In this document: positions 21,202 to 29,091 of the stretch, piece after piece
How the letters are laid out: every line of letters starts with the position of its first letter
Numbering within the stretch: position 1 is the first letter of the stretch
NCBI GenBank assembly: GCA_002224055.1
Contig: AZLU01000348.1
Coordinates: 1 to 29,091 of the forward strand
From: Pezizomycotina sp. ARF18
Taxonomy: Eukaryota; Ascomycota
DNA length: 29,091 bases
Direction: 5' to 3'
The notes under the pieces: generated by a model
The model's database searches: none
What the model was told of the DNA's origin: nothing
The model's input: only the letters and a program-made list of their open reading frames with translations
Made by a program: the position numbers and the translations under genes

Positions 21202-23058
21202 TTTATTCTCTTAAGATTTTGGATGAATGGACGAGAGCGAAATAGGTACATGAACCCTACTCTTGGTAGGTGTTCATTTCCCTATCAATTATTCAGATTC
21301 TGATATACAGCGAGACAAAAACTGAATATAAATTCATTGATTACGATACAGCAAGGTAGATCCGTCGGAAATCCGACCCTAATGAGCCCATTAAGACATT
21401 GATACTGATGGCTTTTCGCGATTGTCGTGGTAAGGAGCGAATGCATCTTCCCGTGTACGTACCAAGCGGCAAGCGACCCCGAAAGGAAAAATCATAACAA
21501 ATGACCAGACAGAATGATAGTCTTTAGAAGTTCTTTTCTTGATAGAGAATACCGTCCAATTGTTCTTTTTCATCGCAAATGTAGAAGGACAAGTTTTTTT
21601 TATACGTTGCTTGATTGATAATAATGTGAAAAGGGCCAAAAACAAAAAACAAAAAACAAAAATGAGACAACTAAACTAACTTGGAGCACTGATGATATCC
21701 ATAGCGAGTTTTACCAAGTTGACGCGGTGTAGGCATCCTTGGTGTTAGTCTTATTCTTTATAACCACGAGCATGCGCATGTCGATGTTGCCAACTGCCAT
21801 GATCACCCTTTCAGATCAAAGTGAGGTAACTGCTGCTCGCTGGAGTTACATGGATGTTGAAGATAAGTGCCTGGGGAATTGAGACTATTAAATAAATTTC
21901 CGTTGAGGTTTTTGGACTTTCGCGACACCAGCAGTCTCTCGCGATATTACAGGCTTTCTAATCATTCTTCCTCGCTGTAGTATTATAGATCCGCTGGTAG
22001 CTGACTTTGAGATAAGTTTTGATTTACTAGGGGAGTTAGCTCTGTCGTTACATTGTCCTAAGTCAAATCAAATGCCTTCAGAAGCTGCATCCTATCCGAT
22101 AATTTGTATTAACCTGACGAATGTATTTGTATTAAAAAGTAATCCATCGACATAGGTATGTAATGCCCATATATTATTAACAGTGAAACCTCAGATAAAA
22201 GTCTAGGGCGAGCTCACCAGGGAGCTAGCTATACAGCTGCAATTAATTCTCCGCGTGGGGAGCACAGTCGTCCTTGGCTATAGAACAAAATTTGGACCGC
22301 TTCTAGCTAAATATCAATAAACAGCAAAACTCTAGGTTAACCGCTGAACGTGCAGATACATGCAACTGGCAGAGCTTTTCAATAACAGTGGAGATTGGGA
22401 CGCCTTGGTAAGGAGGAAGGGGAAGCACATTATTATGAGATTCAGCAGCTATGAAATCAAGGTGTTTTTACATTGAGATCGGCCAGATATCGAGCGTGGA
22501 CGATGGCTCTCCTATACACTAAATCGACGCAATATACTTGCAAGCTAGAGTCACTCCTACAGGGCTTCCTTGATTTACGATTTTTTAAAGTTCCAAATAT
22601 CGACGTTCCAAAACATGCTGAAAAAGAAACCAAACATTGTCGACAAAACCTTGTTATTAGATGATTTATAAATTATTTTTCTTCACATTATCGTCAAGAC
22701 TCTATGGATGTATAATAAACCGTGGATATTTGGAGCTTGGAGAATGGGAGAAGAATGCTGAAATATTTGTTGCCACGACTAGACTTTTATTGATTTTATA
22801 ATTTAATTTCTCCAGATTATTACCAGTATAGAGCGGTGATAGCTTCCTTTGAAGCTTATAAGGTAATTCACGACGACCTTTTCAAAAAAAAAAAAAAAAA
22901 AAAAAAAGAGTTGTCAAATTTCAAAAAATTTTAATTCATAAATTATTCATCATTATTATCATTATTGTTATTTCCCTTTTTTTCTCTTTAAGTTACTTCT
23001 TCCATAACATACTTCAATCTTGTACTCTGCCCAAGAAAAGGAAATAACAATATCGAGC
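21202..23058. other. Long spacer; small weak frames and a poly(A) tract
   Basis: No gene is supported. A minus-strand ATG near 21802 opens a 29-codon frame (MAVGNIDMRMLVVIKNKTNT) that could be the end of a decayed gene. A plus frame at 22473-22664 has no domain. An (AAAAAAC)n-like run lies at about 21640-21662 and a 24-bp A tract at 22884-22907. From about 22960 the plus strand is pyrimidine-rich (TTTCCCTTTTTTTCTCTTT), a common fungal promoter feature, leading to the ATG at 23059. Confidence 0.45.
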
Positions 23059-24295
23059 ATGTCTGTAGACGAGGCGGCCGCCCAGGCCATTCGAGATGCA
23101 CTCCAACGGAGTTCGGCCAAGTCGCAGCTCTCGCGGGAATGCTGAACAATTGCGCTGCTAACCTTCACACTTCCTCAACAGTATCGGGGCAGCAGCAGTA
23201 CAACCGCAACCCAAGCGGTTTAGCACCTGGAAACTCATGTATGTCTCTCGAAGGTTATCGCAGAACATCTCCCAGCTTCGCTTTTACTAATGGAGGTTGA
23301 TTTCTCAACAGCTTGGGCGCCGCGGTTGTCGGCACCCTCACGCTTGCGCAGTTTATAGGGACATTCGCCGTCGTCGCGATGGTATCAGTGCATGAAACTG
23401 GATTCATCGACCCACTGAAACTTCCTATCTCCACCATCCTCCCCTTTGCTCGTTCCTCATCTCCTATCAAGCAGCCAGATACCTCACATGTACGATGGAG
23501 GAGAAGGGATCCGAATGGGCCACTTGGGCACAAATTTCTTTTCTTATTCCCTGTCATTCTTAGGAGTCACAGGGTGGTTGCAATATAGACCAGAACCCTT
23601 GAAGGAGTCTCCAGAGGTAAGTATTCTTCTATTTCCGGACCGCATTTACCGTTTTCCCTTTACATGTTTATTTGAAAGCGGTGTTAACTCAATTGTACTT
23701 AGTTCAACCGTCCAAACATGAAGCGCTCTTCGTTGACACTCCAGAGACCGCCTCCAAGTATAGAGAAGCCGACCATTCCTGCTGGCACATTGCCCGGCTG
23801 GTTGATATGTTCTGTCTTCTCTTGCTCGCGTTCTTCGTCATCGCCCCTGTCCTTAAGGGCTGCACAATACCATCAACAGTCACCTGAAAAGGATGAGGAA
23901 ACACGCCACCATCCCGGGAGGCACCTCCAACACCCCGCCGCCCTCCGCCCCACCGTCGGCGTCGCCCAGGTCTCCACCGCCTCCGGTTCCACCACCACCC
24001 TCTCCACCTTACAGATCAACGGGATCCCTTCCACATCCTCAACATCGTCACCGTCGAAGTCCCCAACGTCTCCGTCGTTTTGCCTACGCTCACCATAGGC
24101 GGTAGCGTTAGCACCAGTAAAGTTCAGCCGGTCCTCGATACGCCGCAGCTGAAGGTGTTTCAGAAAAGGGCCCTAAGCTGAAGCAGAGCGAGGAAAAGCT
24201 GCACGTTAGGCTCAGGGAGATAAAGAAGCTCGAGAGGCAGAGGATCGAGCTTGGGAGAAGAAGCAAAGGCTTAAAAGCGCCTTGCCATAAATGTA
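23059..24295 (+). CDS. Multi-exon membrane protein gene, unknown family, with frameshifts
   Basis: ATG 23059 begins MSVDEAAAQAIRDALQRSSA. Intron 1 (23121-23181; GTCGCA donor, GCTAAC branch, CAACAG), exon 2 (23182-23238), intron 2 (23239-23311; GTATGT, ACTAAT, CAACAG) and exon 3 join in frame. Exon 3 encodes a membrane segment (AAVVGTLTLAQFIGTFAVVA). Near 23440-23480 the frame shifts, continuing GIRMGHLGTNFFSYSLSFLG to donor GTAAGT. Intron 3 (23617-23702) precedes exon 4. A missing A in the AA of ATGAAGCG would restore LFVDTPETASKYREADHSCW and a second membrane segment (DMFCLLLLAFFVIAPVL). Further blocks read FHILNIVTVEVPNVSVVLPT and a charged coiled-coil-like tail (EEKLHVRLREIKKLERQR) ending near 24295. 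It is probably an integral membrane protein. The Pro/Ser-rich frames overlapping exon 4 (23718-24105) are less likely. The coordinates are those of the decayed gene as a whole. Confidence 0.55.
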
Positions 24296-24455
24296 ATTTG
24301 TACTAAAGTTTTTGGTTACACAGCACGACGATGCTGATATTAGTAGTCTTGGCATAAATGTAATTTCATGTAATGTTTGGATTGAAGATTTGCGGCGTCA
24401 TGATGTGTTGCCCATAGTACAAGAATACTGAAGTACAAAAAGTACTAGGAAAGGG
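24296..24455. other. Short spacer before the hAT-like element
   Basis: Contains two copies of a 12-bp string CATAAATGTAAT (about 24286 and 24352), no gene. Probably the 3' untranslated region of the gene ending near 24295. Confidence 0.35.
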
Positions 24456-24463
24456 AGTTAAAG

Positions 24464-25565
24464 TAGTGTTTAACATCGGGTGGGTTGGGCCGACCCGAAG
24501 GGGGTATTGACCCGCCTATGCTGCCCCGTCGGGTCGCTACTACTGGCCCGGCCGACCCGGCGGGCGGGTCGGGCGGTTAATCGGGTTGTTAAATTTCTAA
24601 AAATAGTATAATATAATACTAAGATACTAATATTTTATTTAATTTTTTTTATATTTTTATTAGTTTATATATTTTTTATTAGTTTTATATTTTTTTTTAA
24701 TATTTTATTAGTCTAGTTCTAATAAATTATTAAATTTTAAGTAGTTTCTTATAAAATATTAATAGTATTATAGTATTTACTAAATAATCTTTATAGTCTT
24801 TACTTAAATGATTTAAGTCTCTTTTATTATAATACTATACTTCTATTAAACCTAGCTCTTAAGGAATTCTAAAATATATAGAAAAAGTATTAAAATATAG
24901 GTAAAATAGTAAAAATAATAGATTTAATAAGAAAAATTATAGAGAGTTTAAGAGTATAAAGAGTATTAAGGGAGGCTAATCTTCTTTATATATAGAAAGA
25001 TCTTAGTTATAAAGAGAGAGGTCTTAATTATAAAAAGAGAGGTTTTTAAATTTTAGAATTTTATAAAGTCTAATCTTTTTAAATAAGAATAGAAAGAAAA
25101 GAATTTTTTCTTTTAAACTTTAAATTTTTACTTTTTTTAGATAATATTTATTAATTTTAGGTAAATTTTAGCTTATAAACGTTTAAAAATTTTTTTTAGA
25201 AATTTTAAAGTTTATAAGAGCTAGGTTTAAGAGGAGTATAGTAATATAAGAAAACTTAGAGAGATTAAATTAGAGCTATAAAGATTACTATTAAATAGCT
25301 ATTAATAATTAGATTTTATAGCGTTTTTAGTAGTTTATTTAGTAAAATTAAATATAGACTAATAAAAAATTTTTTAATATAATTTAGCTTAATTAAGCGC
25401 TAAAAAACTAAATTTTTCGGGTTTTACTAAGATTTTATCGGGTTATAAGGCCCTTAGCCCGTTTAAAAAAACCGACTCGGGCCGGGCTATAACGTTAGTA
25501 GCCCGCCCATTATAGGGTCGGGTTAATCGGGTCGGGCCGAAACCCGACCCAACAGTAAAACACTA
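24464..25565 (+). mobile_element. Non-autonomous hAT-like element, 1,102 bp
   Basis: It begins TAGTGTTTAACATCGGG and ends with the complement of TAGTGTTTTACTGTTGGG. AGTTAAAG occurs exactly on both sides (24456-24463 and 25566-25573), an 8-bp target duplication characteristic of hAT elements. About 120 bp at each end is GC-rich and dense in GGGTCGGG/CCCGACCC motifs, a plausible transposase-binding array; the 850-bp interior is AT-rich and RIPped. There is no open frame or hAT dimerisation motif, so it needs a transposase supplied elsewhere. A second copy of its right end starts at 28926. Confidence 0.9.
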
Positions 25566-25573
25566 AGTTAAAG

Positions 25574-25994
25574 AGCTATAATAATAGAGGCAAGGTGTAA
25601 GGTTAGCCGCTTATACTAATCAACTGTTTGAGTTCAACCGAGGCCAGAAAAGAGGCGCGATAAAAAAATTTTCATACCTCTCTTATAGAAGTGACTACTT
25701 CTAGAAATTATAATTTAAAAAAAGAAAAAGTTATTTTCATTTTTTTAATCTTATTTATAAACTTATTTATAGAAATAACCAAAGCTTAGTAAAAAATAAA
25801 ATTAAAAGGAAAGAGGCGTGTCTTGAGGCAGCATGGGTTTAGGATATGCGAGTCTCTATAATACTTACTATTTGTATGATCTTAACTTTTAAATAATTAT
25901 ATTAAATATTTATATATATATATTATAGAAAGATAAAAAGTAAAAATCTTATAAATAAAAAATTTTTTTTAAAAAAAAGTAATAGATTTTAAAT
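25574..25994. other. Partly RIPped spacer between hAT element and module R
   Basis: The first 110 bp and a patch at about 25815-25880 keep normal dinucleotides (for example GTGTCTTGAGGCAGCATGGG); the rest is AT-rich. I see no gene and no transposon ends. Confidence 0.4.
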
Positions 25995-27085
25995 ACTCTG
26001 CATCATAAGTAGTAGTTATATAAGGGTATTAGGTACCTATAATATATATAATAGAAATAGGCTTAGGTTGTTCTAAGCGAGGTTCTAATACCTTCTAGTT
26101 TTCTTTTACCTTATAAAAACTTAATACCTTTTAGTTTTCTTCTACCTTATAAAAACTTAATACCTTTTAAAATAATTTTACCTTTTAAATAAAACTACGC
26201 CTTTTAATTTTTAAATATCTTTAACGTACTATAGAATTAATTTATCTTTTCTAATATATATTACTTTAGGATTTTAATTAAAAGGCTATATTTTAATCGA
26301 AAAAAATTATTAAAGAAAAAAAATAAAGTAAAAATAAAATAAAAAAAATAAAAAATAAATAATAAATAAATTAGAATAATTTAAATAATAAATAATATAT
26401 ATATATATATATTAAAAGCGATAACTATCTCTTAATCTTAATTATAAGCTATCTTATACGCGTATTCTTTCTCTACTTTTTTTCTACTCTTTATTATAAG
26501 CTATCTTATATACGTATTTTTTCTACTCTTTCTCTATTCTTTATCGTAAGCTATCTTATACGCGTATTTTTTTTCTACTCTTATTAATAGAAGACGAGGC
26601 TATATAATTTACTTATAATTACCTTTATTTTTTAACGATTAATTAATATCTAGTAGCCTTTTTAATATTTAGATTATAATTATAATTTTAATTAAAATAG
26701 AGATAGTATAAGCTTAAGATTTATAATAATAAAGTTAGCCTATTAATTAAAAGAAACGATATTAAGATAAAAATTTTAATTAAAATTTTAATTAAATCAA
26801 TAACTAATTATAATATAAAATATAAATAAATATAATAAAATTAAAGAGATAGATATAGATATAATTACCTTTAACTTTTTTAAATTATATATTCTATATT
26901 CTATAAGTACTAGTTTTAAAATCCTATATAGCCTATTAAGAGTTAAAGCTATATAAACTATCTTAGACTTTTTATAAGGCGGGTATATTTATATATTTTC
27001 TTTATTAAATAATATAAAATTTAAAGGCTAGATAAGATACTTTAATAATAATAATATTATATAATTAAATTAATTATAAAATATA
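25995..27085 (-). repeat. Module R, copy B (inverted), main part
   Basis: Reverse complement of 7240-8268. The same landmarks occur in reverse order: CATCATAAG end, AATAGGCTTAGG, twin CCTTATAAAAACTTAATACC units (26100-26165), an (AT)n run and the minisatellite (26440-26580, about three 60-bp units with TCTTATACGCGTATT). Unlike copy A, no transposase follows its CTTATGATG end. It is cut by the TRIM-like element at 27086-27090 and resumes at 28428. Confidence 0.8.
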
Positions 27086-27090
27086 ATATT

Positions 27091-27264
27091 TATTATACTA
27101 GTTCTAGCCTCCGGCTGCCGGTATACGGCCTATACGGGTATAAAGGGGTACCTATACCCCTTCTACGAACTCTTATAGATTATATAACCTAATAGGCTAC
27201 CCCTTATTATATAATACCCTTTATACCTATAAACCTACCTCTTACCTATAGGGTAAGCCTTATA
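27091..27264. repeat. 5' long terminal repeat (174 bp)
   Basis: Direct repeat of 28248-28422. Common blocks include TACGGGTATAAAGGGGTACC and TATTATATAATACCCTT. Differences are nearly all C/T or G/A, so LTR divergence here measures RIP, not age. Confidence 0.85.
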
Positions 27265-27507
27265 TTATAACCTATACCTCTAGTAGAGAGGTAGCGTAGC
27301 TTCGCGGTTATAAAGATAGTAGCTAGCGCTAGGCTAGCGCTACGAAGCTAGCGTAGGTATAGAGGTACGGTAATAGTAGTAGCGGCTATAAGGCTATACC
27401 TATTCCTCTATAGTTAGTAGCGGCGAGTCTTCTACGGTTAATAGCGCGGTAAGATTCTATAGGTAATAGTAGTAAGGCTCCGCGACGGTAGCGGTAAGGC
27501 TATACCT

Positions 27508-28005
27508 ATAAGCCTTCTTTATAGCCGATAGTAGCCGGTAGTACCGTGCCTATAAGTTCTCTACGGTCGGTAGCGGTAAGGCTCCGCGGATAATAGCGGC
27601 AAGGCTCCGCGGACGGTAGCAGTAAGCCCTACGGTCGTAGCGGTAAGGCCCTACGGTTAGTAGCGGCAGGCCATACCTACGAGCTATAGACGGCGGTAAC
27701 GAAGGCCTCAGAAAAGAGAAGGGAAGAGCATAGCTAGAAGCTATATATAGCTAGTACCTGTAAGTCCCCTATAGTCGGTAGCGATAAAGCTATACCTACG
27801 AGCCTTCTCCGTAGCAATAGTAGCGGTAGTACCGTGCCTACAAGTCTCCTACGATCGGTAACGCGGTAAGGCCCTACGGACGGTAGTAGTAAGGCCCGCG
27901 GATAGTAGCGGTAAGGCTATACCTATAAGCTATAGACGGCGGTAGCGAAGGCCTTAGAGGGAAAAAAAGGAAGAGTATAGCTAGAAGCTATATATAGTTA
28001 GGTAG
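27508..28005. repeat. Internal duplication in the TRIM-like element
   Basis: 27508-27755 and about 27795-28005 repeat each other in order: TAGCCGGTAGTACCGTGCCT-like start, several GCGGTAAGGC units with CTCCGCGGA or CCTACGG spacers, CTATAGACGGCGGTA, a purine-rich stretch and AGCTAGAAGCTATATATAG. The second copy is shorter by about one GCGGTAAGGC block. Confidence 0.75.
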
Positions 28006-28185
28006 AGTACGCTATAAAGAACCGGTAGCTAAGGTAGTACTAAAAATAGTAGACGAGGTACTACTACAGAGGACCGGTAGCTAAGTAGCGCTAAAGTAGT
28101 AGACAGGGTACTACTATAGAGAACTAGTAGCTAAAGTAGCGCCAAAGGTAATAGATAAGATACTACTATAAAGAACCGGTAGCCA
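28005..28185. repeat. Minisatellite, ~50-52-bp unit, about 3.5 copies
   Basis: Units start near 28005, 28057, 28107 and 28159 with GGTACTACTA-like sequence and contain AACCGGTAGCTAA and AGTAGTAGACA. It lies near the 3' side of the TRIM-like element. Confidence 0.75.
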
Positions 28186-28229
28186 TAGGAATAACCCTCA
28201 TAGGAGCGTCGGCGGCTAGCTAGCTATAG

Positions 28230-28245
28230 GCGGGGAGGAGAAGAT
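28230..28245 (+). other. Polypurine tract of the TRIM-like element
   Basis: GGCGGGGAGGAGAAGA sits two bases before the 3' LTR, where plus-strand synthesis of an LTR element is primed. One pyrimidine interrupts it. Confidence 0.7.
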
Positions 28246-28247
28246 AA

Positions 28248-28422
28248 TATTATACTAGTTCCTAGCCTCCGGCCACCGGCATACCGGCCTATACGGGTAT
28301 AAAGGGGTACCTATACCCCTTTTATAAACCCTTATAAGTTATAAACCTAACGGGCTACCCTCTATTATATAATACCCTTCATACCTACGAACCTACCTCT
28401 TACCCACAGGGTGAGCCTTATA
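28248..28422. repeat. 3' long terminal repeat (175 bp)
   Basis: Partner of 27091-27264. It keeps slightly more CpA sites (for example CCGGCATACC, TACCCACAGG), so it is less mutated than the 5' copy. Confidence 0.85.
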
Positions 28423-28427
28423 ATATT

Positions 28428-28578
28428 TTAATTAGAAATTTAGTAAGTATTTCCTCTAATAATAATTCTACTATTATATTTATCTTTTCTTCTTTATAAG
28501 ATATTCTTTATTTAATAACTCGTTAATATAATTAGTATATTATTAAGAAACTAGATTAATATATATATAGGTTTTATT
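28428..28578 (-). repeat. Module R, copy B, distal part
   Basis: Reverse complement of about 7075-7225: AATTAGAAATTTAGTAAG, then TTCTTTATAAGA and TAGGTTTTATTTTT. Similarity to copy A stops at TTTTATTTTT, so this is either the end of R or a break made by the next sequence. Confidence 0.75.
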
Positions 28579-28925
28579 TTTGTTGTTGGAGTGAGGACGT
28601 TCAAGGCCTCAACTAGCGGGCAATAACCTCGGTAAGCTTAGAGTTAATTTATCTTTACTAAGGATATATATATATTCTACCTTACCCCGCTTTCCTTACT
28701 TAATAAAAGAAGAATTACGTAGTAAGATAGATTCTACCTACATAACTATTTTTATTAATAATAGATTAAAAAGTCCTAATAACTCTATAACTTAGGATAA
28801 ACTAAGCTATAATCATTAAAAGATATATTTATTTTTAATAAATATTATTATTACTAAAATTAATCTTTACTCCCTTATAGAATTTATAAAGTTTACCTTA
28901 CCTAGCTCTATATAAATTTACTTAC
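28579..28925. other. Spacer, possible LTR start
   Basis: At 28583 the sequence TGTTGGAGTGAGGACG begins an 80-bp non-RIPped patch, then turns AT-rich. It could be the 5' end of an LTR (TGTTGG is a frequent LTR start) inserted next to R, but no second end or duplication was found. No gene is seen. The last eight bases, TTACTTAC (28918-28925), would be the target duplication of the next hAT copy. Confidence 0.35.
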
Positions 28926-29091
28926 TAGTGTTTTACTGTTGGGTCGGGTTTCAACCCGACCGTTAACCCGACCCTATAATAGGCGGCCACTAATATTATA
29001 GCCCGGCCCAAGTCGGTTTTTAGACGGGCTAAGGGCCTTATAACCCGATAAATATCTTAGTAAACCTAAAAAATTTAGTTTTTAGCGCTTA
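28926..29091 (-). mobile_element. Second hAT-like copy, cut by window edge
   Basis: TAGTGTTTTACTGTTGGGTC and the next 150 bp match the reverse complement of the right end of the element at 24464-25565, including TAGCCCGGCCC and GGGCTAAGGGCCTTATAACC. It is therefore in opposite orientation, and its other end is outside the window. Confidence 0.85.

Larger units (their letters stand above)
27091..28422. mobile_element. Non-autonomous LTR element (TRIM-like), 1,332 bp
   Basis: Two direct repeats of about 175 bp (27091-27264 and 28248-28422) both begin TATTATACTAG and end AGCCTTATA. ATATT precedes the first and follows the second (27086-27090, 28423-28427), a 5-bp target duplication typical of LTR integration. 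A purine tract lies just before the 3' repeat. The TA...TA ends are what RIP would make of the canonical TG...CA. The 983-bp interior has no gag or pol-like frame. Instead it has GC-rich repeats of a GCGGTAAGGC unit, a duplicated segment of about 250 bp, and a 50-bp tandem array. Uninterrupted target sequence is visible in copy A of R, which proves the insertion point. No tRNA-type primer site could be recognised. Confidence 0.85.

Noticed and set aside
23718-24105. Pro/Ser-rich frames of 126 and 70 aa
   Set aside because: Out of frame with the membrane-protein blocks of exon 4; low-complexity complement of a GC-rich stretch.
24464-25565. Autonomous hAT transposase inside the element
   Set aside because: Only 850 bp of RIPped AT-rich interior, no long frame or hAT motif.
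27300-28000. GC-rich block considered as a gene or CRISPR-like array
   Set aside because: Repeats are irregular in length and spacing, no leader or cas-like genes, and they lie inside a bounded LTR element in a eukaryotic sequence.
1-29091. tRNA, rRNA or telomeric repeats
   Set aside because: No convincing A/B-box pair, rRNA stretch or TTAGGG array was found by eye.

Overview
The window looks like an accessory, transposon-rich compartment of a filamentous ascomycete (Pezizomycotina). Four things point there. Short spliceosomal introns of about 55-110 bp carry GT...AG ends and CTAAC/CTGAC-type branch sites. Remnants of a HET (heterokaryon incompatibility) gene and, less surely, of a fungal STAND/NLR N-terminal domain are present. 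The transposons are of kinds common in fungi. Long AT-rich blocks have almost no CpA/TpG but keep CpG, which is the footprint of repeat-induced point mutation (RIP). I cannot name a species, and there is no sign of a bacterial or viral genome.

Layout. 1-4910 has balanced composition: two open stretches with an internal duplication, a decayed probable STAND N-terminal gene (707-1640), an ambiguous open region (2645-3373) and a small two-exon minus-strand gene (3780-4118). 4913-9918 is one heavily RIPped 5.0-kb DNA transposon with about 45-bp terminal inverted repeats and a TA target duplication. It carries a pogo/Fot1-type transposase relic (8263-9655) and a 1.2-kb module, R, that recurs in inverted orientation near the right edge. 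9921-17448 is balanced again: a small spliced gene (10902-11152), a HET-domain gene broken by frameshifts (11924-13970), acidic-tail coding remnants (to about 14990) and an unrecognised minus-strand gene (15528-17030). 17449-18890 holds a 465-bp MITE with long inverted repeats and an 8-bp target duplication, then AT-rich transposon debris. 18900-24455 holds two unrecognised multi-exon plus-strand genes (19796-21201 and 23059-24295). 24464-29091 is a nest of transposons: a complete 1,102-bp non-autonomous hAT-like element with an 8-bp target duplication, the second copy of R, a 1.33-kb non-autonomous LTR element (TRIM-like) inserted into R with a 5-bp target duplication, and the end of a second hAT copy running off the edge.

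The recognisable host genes suggest a self/non-self recognition neighbourhood. No operon-like or metabolic cluster logic is visible. Most multi-exon genes are interrupted by single-base frameshifts, several at homopolymers, while splice signals and reading frames on either side stay good. Unpolished long-read assembly errors are therefore a serious alternative to true pseudogenisation. The best candidates for something undescribed are the oversized pogo-like element with the R module abutting its transposase, the TRIM with internal minisatellites, and three coding regions whose families I could not identify.
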